Assembly: GCA_026936335.1 (NCBI GenBank)
Contig: JAPMXV010000054.1
Span: forward strand, 310,001-374,000
From: Mantamonas sphyraenae
Taxonomy: Eukaryota > CRuMs > Mantamonadidae
Length of the DNA stretch: 64,000 nt
Direction of reading: 5' to 3'
The translations under genes were made by a program, and so were the position numbers. Positions 1-9,622 of the stretch are shown here, in pieces (within the stretch, counting starts at the first letter, position 1; each line of letters starts with the position of its first letter). The notes beneath the pieces were generated by a model. It worked only from the letters and a program-made list of their open reading frames with translations. It had not been told where the DNA came from and did not search any database.

Positions 1-232
1 ATTTGGAGGAAGCGGACGTCGATGCTTGCTCTTCCTGAGCCTGTTTCTGGGCCTCGTTGTCGTCGTCCTCCTCCTTCTCCAGGGCCTCGAGTTCCTGCTC
101 GAGGGCGTCGACATCTTGGTCAGCGTCGTCTTGCTCGTTCTCGGCTTCGTCCACGTCCACTTCCACCTCGGGCTCAGGCTCGGGTTCCGGATCGGCTTTG
201 CGGCGACGAGAGGATCTGCGTTTGGCGGGCAT
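1..232 (-). CDS. N-terminal part of an acidic, charged protein (runs off window)
   Basis: The minus strand is open from an ATG at 232-230 to the window edge, giving 77 residues with no stop. The protein begins MPAKRRSSRRRK, a basic patch that could be a nuclear localisation signal, then becomes very acidic with Pro-Glu repeats and many Glu, Asp and Gln residues. Nothing in this fragment identifies a family. The start lies 79 bp from the divergent start of the glycosyltransferase-FYVE gene, so the two probably share a promoter. A basic N-terminus followed by an acidic low-complexity stretch is common in nuclear proteins, but that is only inference. Confidence 0.5.
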   Translation of the reverse strand, partial: MPAKRRSSRRRKADPEPEPEPEVEVDVDEAENEQDDADQDVDALEQELEALEKEEDDDNEAQKQAQEEQASTSASSK

Positions 233-311
233 GGATTCGGGTGTTGTGTGTGGGGGGGGGGGTTTGGGGTTTGCGCTGGTTGGCGCAGCTCCCTCTCGCA
301 CTTTTGACAAA
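233..311. promoter_or_regulatory. Short divergent intergenic promoter region with poly-G run
   Basis: These 79 bp separate two divergent start codons. They hold a run of about 11 G at 252-262 next to GT-rich sequence. No TATA-like element is evident. The assignment as a shared promoter rests only on gene arrangement. Confidence 0.4.
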
Positions 312-1850
312 ATGGATCGGCCAGCTGTGTATGCTGTGCTGGCAACAGGGCTGCTGGGAGATGTGTTGCCGCTGGTGGAGCTTGCCGGACAGCTTGCGGC
401 GCAGGACCACGGGCCAACGGTGCGCGTGTTTTCACACGCAAGCCTGCAGCCCTGGTTTGCCGAGGTCTGCCGGACGGGACTGGACTTTGTGGAGTTGGAA
501 GGGGACCCAGGAGCGCTGATGCGTGACTTGAAACTGGTTGGAGCTCTGTTTGACGGACGCACCATTGAATTCTCCTCACAAGTGAGCGAGAACGAAGCCG
601 AAGCCCTGGCCTCAACCCTTGCTCAGGTCACGGAACACTTTGACGGAGTGGAGGCCATTGTGACATGTTTGGCACTGTGTAGCATTGGCCAAAGCATGGC
701 GCAGCGGCTTCAGTTGCCTCTGGCCTGCGTGCAGGTGACACCAGGGTTTGCAACGGGGGAATGGCCACACCCGTACGTCAGCATCGAAAAGTTGCCCTTT
801 GCCTGGCTCAACCTCCTTTCCTACTCTCTGGCCTACTCGGTGCGCTGGGGTGCCCTCTCTCGTGATGTCAATGCATGGCGGGAGGAGTCGTTGAGTTTGC
901 CACCCGTTCCGGAGTTTACCCCGGACGTGCCCACACTTGTGGCTGTGGATGAGGCCGTGGTGCCACGTGCATCCGACTGGCCTGCATATGTGGCCTGTGG
1001 GGGCTTCATTGCTCAACCGCAGATTCCGCCGCAGCTGCAGGAAGAGGGAAGGCTGAAGACACTGGCGGCGTTTCTTGAACGACACCAGAAGACGCCGCCG
1101 CTGTACGTGGGCTTTGGTTCGATGCTTCTTCCCGAACCCATGGAACTGGTGGGCAGGATAATGGATGCAGTGAAGGGTCTGGAGGTGGCTGTGGTGTTCC
1201 AGGGGGACGAGTCCAATCTGAGTGGTTGTCTGCCCGCACAGGATGACTCTGTACTGCTACTCGACACCTATGTGGATCACAGCTGGTTGTTTGCACAATG
1301 CAGCGGGGCAGTGCACCACGGAGGCGCAGGGACAACTGCAGCAGTGCTGCGTGCAGGGATACCGCAACTGCCGCTTCCCATGCTGCCGGAACAGAGATGG
1401 TGGGCTGCACGTGCACACACCCTAGGCGTCTGTCCAGAAGAGCCCATCCGTCTGTGTGATGTCACCACAGAGTGGTTGTCCCAGGCTCTGCCGACGCTGC
1501 TGCGTGCCGAGAGCGACTGTACAGAAGCGGCGCGTGAGGTGGCTGCCCAGATAGCGGCCCAGGGACGACAGGATGAACAAGACGATACCAATGGACGCCT
1601 GCATTGGCTTCACGAGCAACTGGAGGCACAACAGGAGAAAAGGGGCAAGAATGGGTGTGCATGGCAGCGGGACGAGGACGTGACACGCTGCCCGATTTGT
1701 CGCGTGGATTTCGGCCTGCTGGTACGCAAGCACCATTGCAGGGCGTGCGGTGCTGTGGTCTGTGATGATCATTCGCAGGGTCGCGTCAAGGGCCTTCCGG
1801 GATACCCAGCGAGTGGGGAGCAGCGAGTGTGCGACGGGTGCGTCGGGTGA
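312..1850 (+). CDS. Sterol/UDP-sugar glycosyltransferase with C-terminal FYVE zinc finger
   Basis: This 512-residue single-exon gene starts at an ATG in good context (GACAAAATGG). Residues 1 to about 440 are a GT-B fold glycosyltransferase of the UGT / sterol 3-beta-glucosyltransferase type. The nucleotide-sugar signature HHGGAGTTAAVLRAGIPQLP lies near residue 335, followed by an Arg-Trp-Trp segment as in UGT80/ATG26 enzymes. Residues about 452-512 are a FYVE finger: a WQRDED motif, CPIC, the PI3P-binding VRKHHCRACG core, and a closing RVCDGC. The sixth zinc ligand position is His (VVCDDH) rather than Cys. FYVE domains bind PI3P on endosomes, so the enzyme probably glycosylates a sterol or other lipid at endosomal membranes. 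The domain pairing is seen directly; the acceptor substrate is inferred. Confidence 0.8.
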   Translation: MDRPAVYAVLATGLLGDVLPLVELAGQLAAQDHGPTVRVFSHASLQPWFAEVCRTGLDFVELEGDPGALMRDLKLVGALFDGRTIEFSSQVSENEAEALASTLAQVTEHFDGVEAIVTCLALCSIGQSMAQRLQLPLACVQVTPGFATGEWPHPYVSIEKLPFAWLNLLSYSLAYSVRWGALSRDVNAWREESLSLPPVPEFTPDVPTLVAVDEAVVPRASDWPAYVACGGFIAQPQIPPQLQEEGRLKTLAAFLERHQKTPPLYVGFGSMLLPEPMELVGRIMDAVKGLEVAVVFQGDESNLSGCLPAQDDSVLLLDTYVDHSWLFAQCSGAVHHGGAGTTAAVLRAGIPQLPLPMLPEQRWWAARAHTLGVCPEEPIRLCDVTTEWLSQALPTLLRAESDCTEAAREVAAQIAAQGRQDEQDDTNGRLHWLHEQLEAQQEKRGKNGCAWQRDEDVTRCPICRVDFGLLVRKHHCRACGAVVCDDHSQGRVKGLPGYPASGEQRVCDGCVG

Positions 1851-1854
1851 CCCA

Positions 1855-1874
1855 ACACACACACACACACACAA
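1855..1874. repeat. (CA)n microsatellite in 5' leader
   Basis: A perfect dinucleotide run of CA sits between the stop of the glycosyltransferase gene at 1850 and the next ATG at 1879. It may vary in length between isolates. Confidence 0.8.
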
Positions 1875-1878
1875 AGAC

Positions 1879-3180
1879 ATGCCCCAATATCTTATTCGCA
1901 GTGTTCTCGCAGGAGGGTTTGCAGCAGCGATGGGTCTTGCTGTGCTCAAGGGTAGCAGCAGCGGCGGTGTGGAGGATATGCAGATCCGAGTGACTGGTGT
2001 GAGGCGGCCTGAGGAGACGGAGCAGCATGTGGCCCAGCGCCTCGGGATGGGCATGGGTGCAGGCGCAGTGGAGACGCAAACGGCTCGAGAGCACGTGCAG
2101 GCCATGGCACAGGCCGCCCGCTATGCGCTGATGCCTCGCGAGACGCTTGCGTTGCGAGAGGAGCAAGATCGTCAAGAGTCCGTTGGCGCATTGGCGCGCA
2201 TCGACGCGATGGCGGACAAGGAGACAGTTGCAGGCCTGTTGGGTGCCGCCGCAGTGGCCACTGCAGGCAAGGAAGTCGTTGCAGAGGAGGTGGACGTCTA
2301 CACATGCGAGCAGATGGAAAGCGAGGGAGAAGGCGCAGCGGAGCCGCAGATTGAAATTTGGCGCCAAGGCGCCGAGAGGCTCCTCCAGATGCAGAGCGTG
2401 ACGCAGTGGGGCCAGTCTGTGGACTCGGTGCTGCCAAAGGCTTTTGTGGGTATGGTGGAAGAGGTTGTTGACAGCCAGAAGGTGGAGATGCCTGCGCAGA
2501 GGGTGGAGGTTCCCGTCGCGGTTGACGATGGGGACGATGAGGAGGATGAGGAGGATATTGAGGCGGCTGCTGAGGAAGAAGAGGCTGTTGAGGAGGAGGA
2601 AGAAGGTAAAGTGGAGGCGGCTGTTGAAGAAGTCGTCGCGGAGCCTGAAGAAGAAGTGCTGGCATCGCTCCCGGTTGCGGAGGTCATGGAAGAGGAGGTT
2701 GTGGTGGTGGAAGAGACTGGTCAGCCAGAGGAGAACGAAATTGAGCAAGAGGTCATGCAGGTGGAGGTGGCAGAAGAGGAAGAGCAGGCAGAGGTTGAAC
2801 AAGAAGACGAGGTTGTTGACGCCGTGGTCGCACCCCAGATGGAGACAGAGGAGGAGGGGGAGAACGAGGCGGCCGACGAGGTGTTGGGGGTGTACGAAAG
2901 CAGGCATGTGACGGTGATTGGCAGGTCTGTGTCAGAACTCGACCAGGAAGACCGAGACGAGTACATCCTCGACCGCTTCTATGCACACCAGGAACGCAAG
3001 CTTCAGCGCCTGCAAGCAGCAGAGGAGGAACAAAAGCAACAGCAGCAGCAACAGGATACGTCAGCACATGGTCAGCAGACACCACAAAAGCCATCTGCTG
3101 TGCGCAAGACTCTCGACCGCATGCCCCTGCCAAAGTCGCTCATCCGACGCCTTCCCGTTGCTCGTGAGCCGACAATGTAG
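1879..3180 (+). CDS. Hypothetical acidic protein with N-terminal hydrophobic segment
   Basis: This 433-residue frame begins at the ATG just after the CA repeat and ends at TAG. I do not recognise it. Residues 4-24 are hydrophobic (IRSVLAGGFAAAMGLAVL) and preceded by little charge, so they could be a signal anchor or mitochondrial segment. Residues about 215-335 are a Glu/Val-rich low-complexity tract likely to form helix or coiled coil. Near residue 340 a more ordered segment contains VTVIGRSVSELDQEDRDEY, followed by a Gln run and a basic tail ending PKSLIRRLPVAREPTM. The start is only 28 bp after the upstream stop, so its promoter must overlap the upstream gene. An ATG at 1750 in the same frame would overlap the FYVE coding region and is unlikely. 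Confidence 0.6.
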   Translation: MPQYLIRSVLAGGFAAAMGLAVLKGSSSGGVEDMQIRVTGVRRPEETEQHVAQRLGMGMGAGAVETQTAREHVQAMAQAARYALMPRETLALREEQDRQESVGALARIDAMADKETVAGLLGAAAVATAGKEVVAEEVDVYTCEQMESEGEGAAEPQIEIWRQGAERLLQMQSVTQWGQSVDSVLPKAFVGMVEEVVDSQKVEMPAQRVEVPVAVDDGDDEEDEEDIEAAAEEEEAVEEEEEGKVEAAVEEVVAEPEEEVLASLPVAEVMEEEVVVVEETGQPEENEIEQEVMQVEVAEEEEQAEVEQEDEVVDAVVAPQMETEEEGENEAADEVLGVYESRHVTVIGRSVSELDQEDRDEYILDRFYAHQERKLQRLQAAEEEQKQQQQQQDTSAHGQQTPQKPSAVRKTLDRMPLPKSLIRRLPVAREPTM

Positions 3181-3277
3181 CCGCTATTCGTGAGCCAGAT
3201 TCCAAGATATGATTTCCGCACACGGACACGGTCTCCTGATGCTGTACGGCAAAAAGAAAAAAAAGACAAAAAGATGA
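3181..3277. other. Intergenic spacer with A-rich stretch (tRNA terminator side)
   Basis: This interval lies between the acidic hypothetical gene and the 3' end of tRNA-Ser. The A-rich run at 3251-3272 reads as T runs on the minus strand immediately after the tRNA, which fits an RNA polymerase III terminator. Confidence 0.55.
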
Positions 3278-3359
3278 CGTCAGCTGCAGGATTCGAACCT
3301 ACGCGGCATTACACCAGTCGATTTCTAATCGACCGCCTTAACCACTCGGCCAAGCTGAC
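3278..3359 (-). tRNA. tRNA-Ser (anticodon AGA)
   Basis: The minus strand forms an 82-nt type II tRNA without intron. The acceptor stem pairs GTCAGCT with AGCTGAC, and the discriminator base is G, as expected for serine. The D arm contains TGGCCGAGTGG (A box). The anticodon stem GTCGA/TCGAC encloses the loop TTAGAAA, giving anticodon AGA, which reads UCU and related Ser codons after A34 deamination. A long variable arm follows, and the T arm GGTTCGAATCC is a perfect B box. T runs downstream on the same strand would terminate pol III. Confidence 0.95.
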
Positions 3360-3444
3360 TTGTTCAGAGGTAAAGGTCAGTTTCCGTAATCATGATCTCG
3401 CCATCTTGCTCTGAGAATATGCTTCGGCGACCACTCTCTGAATC

Positions 3445-6400
3445 GTGCCTGTTCCGTCTGGCTTCTCTTCTCCGTTGTCCAATCCAAACAAACTCCCACA
3501 GCACATCATCTCATCCTCCGCAGCGTTTCTCAAACTCAAGCAGCTCGCCCTGGCCTCCATCCAGACGGCGCCGGCACCCGCGCCAGCTCTGGCGTCGTCA
3601 ACGTCGTCGTCCGCTTCGTCGCCAGCCGCACCCTCCATTGCTGTCGCTGCCTCACTGCTGTCAGAATGCAAGCACACGACACCATGTACACCATTTCTCA
3701 CCCCTCAGGCATCCTCTACCACTGTCATTTCGGTCAATCGGCAGCTCGTCCTCCTCGCCGGGAACTCAAACGAGAACCTCGCCGCAACCGCGCTCCAGGC
3801 CTGGGCTGCCTCCTCTACAGCCCTCTACCCGTCCTCCAGTCCCATTGTCGCCTTTTCTACCACAGAATGTCCTGCCTGCGACCACGTCGCCCTGCACATC
3901 CGTGCTCTTTCGCTCCTCGCGCAAACCGTCATCACTCACTTTCCCTTTTCAGCCCGCCGCCGCTTCTGCCGTGCCTTGGCGGACACCCCCATGTGCGTCA
4001 TGGCTGCTTGGATTGCGCATGAGCACAACCTCTTCTCCCTCGACACCTACCTCGACTACACGCCTTTCACCACCGTCGTCAACCACCTCGCTCATCATTG
4101 CCTCGCTGCGCACACGCGTCTGCGCTTCCACGACTCTTCTTCGGATGCCTGGGCCACCCTTCTGGGGCGTACGTCCCACTGGCGTCTCCGCGCTCTCCTT
4201 CAGCACCTTCTCTTCCATCCTCGCCTGGGTTCTCGCCTGCTCGATCGCATCGCAGCTCTTCCTCGCAGCACAGATCTCTACCTCGCCTCCGTCATTGCCA
4301 TGCGTCACGCACATGCACCAGACCCACATGTTTGCCACTTCCTTGCTCAGAACCTCCTTCATCGCCTCCTCAAGGCTACCGAGGCCGATCCACCCTCCAA
4401 TCAGCTTCCCACGATCCTCCCAACGCTTCTCCGTCACCAGACTGCCGTCACTCGGGAAATCGTCCATTCTCCGCCTCGCAGCACCACTCTCGGCAACCGT
4501 TTTCTTCTCATCCAACACCTCGTGCGACTCATACACCCGCCTCAGCTCGTGGACGATCTCTCCAACGCCCTCCACGCTTCTCATCATCCCTCCCATCTCC
4601 TACTTGCCCTTGCTTCTGCTGCATCCTACCTTGCCGATGGCAACGACCGCGTCCGTGCTCTCATGGCTGCTGCTCTCCGAGAAGCCTTTGCCGACTCCAA
4701 TCCCCTCCTCGCCGCTCGATGCATCGTCACCGCACGGGCTCTCTCCTCCGACTACTCCGAGTGGTTGGCCAAGGATCTCATCCACGACACCGTGGACTCC
4801 AAATCCCGCCTTCTCATGCTGCTTGAGCTGTTTGAACACTTTGTGCCGCTCGATAGCCCAGATCGCCTGCGCCAACACCTGACTGCCGTTGCACTCACCC
4901 ATGGGCACATTTCCAGTGCTCGGTCGCTTACCGGCGAGTATGCGACACTTGTCAACGTCCGTCTCGCGGAAATGGGCCATGACTCCAGCTCTCAGGCTCC
5001 CGACGACATAATCCAGGGCATTGTGCCCACAGAGAGTGCCAAGAAGGAAGCCATCCAGGCTATCCACGAGTATGCCTCCTCCACAAAGATCCCCCAGCTC
5101 GTTCATTCGGGCTACATCATGCGCAAGCACATCTGGTTCCAACGCACGTTTACTCCGGCCCTCCTCCACCCCGCAGACGACCGTGCCATCGACCATTGGA
5201 TTGCTTGTTCAGCCTCCTCCTCTGCGCGCACCCCCTCACGTGCACAAGCCCGCCATCTCGAGCACCTTGCACGCATGGGACTCATCGACGCTTTGATCGA
5301 CAAGCGTATGCTCCCAACCGTCGCCAGCAAGTTCTACCGCCGCCTCTACGGCTCTTCGCGCCAACGAGACATTGTAAGCGCTCTCAAGCGTCCTCGCGAT
5401 GACACAGATGGCTCCGACGACCACACCGACTCGTTGGCCCCGGCCTCCAAACGAGCTACCGTCGATCCTCCGCTGGAGACCACACTACGCGACAAAGGAA
5501 TCTCCCAGCCTGCCGTCGATGCCACAGCACAGTGCATCTCCCTTCTCGGTCCCCTGTGGCGCCAGTTTGCACTGACCAGCCTCGACCGCGACTCGGTGTT
5601 CTTCTTTCGCCGCCGAGCGCTCACAGCCATCCACCAGTGGCTCACTGTCTCGTTGCGTGAGATCTCGTCAGCCTGCCATCTGCGCTGGAACGACGTCCTC
5701 GTCGACGACAGCGGCCACGTTCAAGCACGCGCCGTCATTGACGCCATCGCTCATCACTTTGTACGCTGCATCCAAACAGCCCTCTTTACAGACCTCGACC
5801 GCAACGCACGCGTGGGTCCCTGGCTCATGGAACTTGGCCACGAGCTCTTTGTACGCGCTGCGCGCAAGAACCCAGGCGCTCTCTACCTCCTCCACCGCCT
5901 CCAGGCGGCCACTCTCGCAATGCTCCTCCGTCATACTGCTGCTCCTCGTCGCCAGCTCATTGCTGCCCTCCTCGTCATGATTGGACACAGCCCCTGTGGC
6001 ATCATGCAGTGTCTTGATGGAGCCAATTCCTCGTCCCCCGTCCCGCTCCTCCAACGTGCCTCATCTCTCCTTCCCTATTCCATCCTATCCTCCGAAGACA
6101 TCCATTGGGCCGGGAACTTGCTCTGCGACGTGGTCATGCTCTCCTCGGAACAGCGTTCTCTGGTTCAACAGGCCCTGGCCTCCTCCTCCTCCTCCTCCTC
6201 CTCTTCATCCTCATCCTCCACATCCTCACCCTCCACGTCGCCGCGCGAATCTCCTTCCACTCCCAGCGGTCTCTCGCAAGAGATGATGCTCAGCAACAGC
6301 ACCATGTGCACCCCTCCGCCTTTGCTCGTCTCCACCCTGGCCTGGATCCATGCGCGTCTACAGTACGCCGAACAACATTCTCACCTGATTGCACGCATCG

Positions 6401-8067
6401 ATTCATGCATGCGCACCCTTCCCGACCACTCCTTTTCCATCGACCAGCTCGTGCGTGCTGAACTCCGTCTCACCTCTGACAAACACCTCCATGGCGCACA
6501 CTATCTCGACTACCTCCGCTCCGTCCTCCCCATGCATGCACGCTCCTCCCGCCCTGCCCTCGAGTCCATCCTCTCCGCCATGGCCGAATGGCCCGACAAC
6601 CAGCGCCACCTCCATTGGAGCTACTGGTGTCTCATCATCCAAGAATGGCCCCAGAGGAACCTGTCCATGGAGGCCGTTCTCAACGACCTCGTCGGCCGTC
6701 GTACCCCGTCCACCGCACGTCGCACAGCTGCCGTGTTTCATGCCTGGCAAACCCACCTCAGCGAGACCACCCTCGAGACAAAGGTCCGTGAGGCTCTGCA
6801 AGACAACGTAGTCGCCAGTGCACATCGCTTGCGTTTGTGGGCCTCTCTCATGGCCTGTTTGCCCCAGCCCGTGTGCTGGTCAAGCCTGTGTGCTCCAGAC
6901 ACCTCCTTTGCCGAACAAGTTCGCTCCGTCACCTCTGTCCTCAACGGCATCACCTACGCCTGCGGCACAGCCGATCTCTGGTCCCAGGGCCTCCTTGCCA
7001 CTTCCAACTTTGTACAAACCATCCTGCGTGCCCTCATCGCCGCAGCCCCGTCCGACGTTCCACCGGACTCGCTCGCACGACACCTGTACCTCCTCATCCA
7101 GCGTGCGCCCCTCGCCGGCTCCATTTGGCTCCTTCATCCGTCTGACATCCGAGACGCCCTCGCCCATTCCTCTGTGCCTCGCGTCCGCTCCGTCGTCGCT
7201 CACTTTGACACCCGCGCGTCCATCCTCGCCACCCTCACCTCAGCCTCCTCCACCACCTGGAAAAAGGGGGACATGAAAACACTTGCCGATGCATTGGAGA
7301 TGGGCGATGGCGTCGTCGCCTCTGTTATCGCTGCCCTTATGAAGCCGAACGTCCGTGATCGTGTCGACCGCCTCATCGACTACTGCGCCCTGCTCTGTGC
7401 CACGAGTGCTGACACAGGACACAAGTTTGTCCATTACCTCTCTGAGCATCTCCTCCATAGCCTTGCCAGCATGGCCGACGCACGCCATCCCCGTGATCAG
7501 GAGCCGTGGCCGTTTGTTCACGCCGCACTCGTCGCTCTCCTTTCCAATTTGGACCGTAGCACACGCATGCGCCAGGCTACTGTAGCCTCCTACCCGGGCG
7601 TCTATTCCGTGTTTCATGCAATTTGGCGCTTCACAGGCGCATCCATCCCCATCGGCGACGATGCAGACCCTCGTTCCCAGAAATACTCGGCCTCTGGCTT
7701 TGCACGCAGACGACGAGCAGCCTCTGTCTCTGCGTCGTCCTCGCCATCCAATGTCTCTCCTTCATCCTCCACAGACTCATCGTCTGCCGTCTCTGCATGG
7801 CCGGGCGCTCTGGTGTTCCTCCTCATCGACGCTCTCAAGGATGCCAACAACTGGACCAAGCCAAGCAGTGCCTTTGTATATCTCTACAACCGTGCGGGAG
7901 AACGGCTCTGCATGGCTGCTTTGCTCCAGAGCTACGCCATCCTCGTCTCCTCCCGTGGTTACATGGGCTCCCTCGAGGCCCGATCTCTCAAACTGATCCA
8001 GGCCGCCCTGTCCTATTGCTCCCGTGACTGCATCGACGACTTGTCCTCTGCCACAGATATCACGCAA

Positions 8068-8100
<33 letters not shown>

Positions 8101-8250
8101 GTGGTCAGTCCCGCCCTGGACGACGAGGTACGCCACCTCATCGCCGCTGCCTCCACGACTCCAACTCGGCCTTCCCAGCCCTCCAAAACCCGAATCCCCT
8201 CGTCTTCCTCCTCTCCAGCAGCAATTGCCACCCAGCGCAGTCTGTTTTGA
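3445..8250 (+). CDS. Large alpha-helical protein, probably FANCA-like; 5' end unresolved
   Basis: An open frame of about 1600 codons with strong G/C third-position bias runs to TGA at 8250. It opens at 3442 right after an in-frame TGA, and the first in-frame ATG is only at 3991, although codon usage looks coding from about 3500. A short first exon starting at an ATG in another frame (3392 or 3419) and spliced in is likely, but no strong donor is visible. The protein is Leu/Ala/His-rich and helical. A segment near residues 555-600 (RKHIWFQRTFTPALLHP, then a SLxxL-type helix) resembles the Fanconi anaemia group A protein, which is of similar size and acts in the FA core complex at DNA crosslinks. 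Two poly-Ser tracts at 6180-6240 and 8066-8100 are lineage-specific. FANCA is a tentative call from memory of the family; a profile search would settle it. Confidence 0.5.
6180..6240 (+). repeat. (TCC)n coding microsatellite, poly-Ser
   Basis: Repeated TCC/TCA triplets inside the FANCA-like gene encode about thirteen consecutive serines followed by a Ser/Thr/Pro linker. Confidence 0.8.
8069..8100 (+). repeat. (AGC)n coding microsatellite, poly-Ser
   Basis: About ten AGC triplets near the 3' end of the FANCA-like gene encode a second serine run. The same amino acid is written with a different codon from the upstream TCC tract, so the two arose independently. Confidence 0.8.
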
Positions 8251-8279
8251 GTGGTGTTCACTCCACACAACAAAGCAAT

Positions 8280-9572
8280 TCATTCCCGCTCTCCTCCGCC
8301 TTTTGCCAGCTCCCACAACGCCCCGCGGATCTTCAGCCGCACTCTTCGCTTGATGTAGCGCCAAAGTACAAACAAACCCCTGCGCTTGGCCTCCAGTTCG
8401 GCGCGGTTGCGCTCGTCCACGAGGTAATCCAACAGGCCCGCCCCTTGCGAGCTCCAGTGCAGCCCCTGCACAGTCGGCAGCGGGCTCTCGTCATCCAGAG
8501 CCATCACCGCCTTGCGCTGCGCTTCAGTCAACGGCTCCAGGCCCAGGTTGGCCTTGAGTTGGCTCAGATACTTGCGTAGTGGGATCCACACGTGCGAGAT
8601 CCGTCGCTTTTTCTTGTCCGCCGCATACGCAATGTCCACTTCCGTATCGTCCACGATCGGTACGCAGTGGCTTTCCAGCGCTTCGTACACACGAAACGTC
8701 TCTGCACTTGTCCCAGCCGGGGCAGGACACACTTTGCTCGCTGCCAGATGCCTGGGGATCTCCCGCACGGGAAATCCAGTCGCTGCGTTGAACTCGCGTG
8801 ATTTGCTCACCACCAAACAGTTGCGCCGCTTCAGCAGCGGCAGGATGGCCTGCCGGTGGTATGCATCGTTTCCAATAAACGCACAGGTGAACGGCCGCTC
8901 CGCGTCCAGCGAAGCATCGGCTGCAAAGCCCTCCTTGGGCCCCAGCGGGAACCAGAGCGCACGCTCGGACCCCGGGAGCGAGTCAATGTCACTTCGATGG
9001 TAGCCGTAGAGGGTAAACACGGCGTGTTCCACCAGCCACGGTTCCACTGGCCGCTCGCCAAGCTTCATGTACCCAAAGCGTGGATGCAACTTGGCGCACT
9101 CCCGCACCACTTCTGTGCTCCACGCGTCCGAGAACACGTTGGTGATGTACAATGCATTGGGCACACACGCCGCACGTGTGTCGTCCGTGTATATAAACTC
9201 CAGCGACACATTCGCTGCAGAGAACAGGTCACAGAACTGTTCCGCAAGCAGGTCCACTTTGTCCCCGGGCACCAACACCACCACATTCACCTTGGCTTCC
9301 TCTGCCACACCGTGCCCACCCAACGCAGACCCTGCTTCTTGTTTGCCCCTCTCCACCCTCCTCGCCACACACCGTTTGTGCCGTGACGGGTTTCGCACCT
9401 GCTCCGGATGCGAGCTGTTCCCCACCAGGATGCTTAGCAGCGTCAGATGCGCAAGGATCAGTGTTGCTGTCATCAGCATCACTGTTTGCACTTTCATCTG
9501 GCCCTGCACTGGGGGATTCTCTCTCTGTGCTGTGTGGGGACGGTTGTTTTGGGCCAGCAGCGGCGGTTGCAT
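8280..9572 (-). CDS. Exostosin-like type II membrane glycosyltransferase
   Basis: This 430-residue protein is a likely Golgi type II membrane enzyme. A short cytoplasmic N-terminus precedes one membrane anchor at about residues 30-50 (MLMTATLILAHLTLLSILVG). The lumenal catalytic part ends with a segment typical of exostosin/GT47 and RXYLT1-like enzymes: SKVCPAPAGTSAETFRVYEA then LESHCVPIVDD, where the acidic residue is expected to contact the sugar nucleotide. I chose the ATG at 9572 because an upstream in-frame start at 9626 would overlap the stop of the neighbouring kinase gene. The sugar donor and acceptor cannot be told from sequence. It converges with the FANCA-like gene with 29 bp between stops. 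Confidence 0.65.
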   Translation of the reverse strand: MQPPLLAQNNRPHTAQRENPPVQGQMKVQTVMLMTATLILAHLTLLSILVGNSSHPEQVRNPSRHKRCVARRVERGKQEAGSALGGHGVAEEAKVNVVVLVPGDKVDLLAEQFCDLFSAANVSLEFIYTDDTRAACVPNALYITNVFSDAWSTEVVRECAKLHPRFGYMKLGERPVEPWLVEHAVFTLYGYHRSDIDSLPGSERALWFPLGPKEGFAADASLDAERPFTCAFIGNDAYHRQAILPLLKRRNCLVVSKSREFNAATGFPVREIPRHLAASKVCPAPAGTSAETFRVYEALESHCVPIVDDTEVDIAYAADKKKRRISHVWIPLRKYLSQLKANLGLEPLTEAQRKAVMALDDESPLPTVQGLHWSSQGAGLLDYLVDERNRAELEAKRRGLFVLWRYIKRRVRLKIRGALWELAKGGGERE

Positions 9573-9622
9573 TGTGTGAACTCCTCCTTCATTTGCTATC
9601 CAACTACGTATGTAACCTCCAC

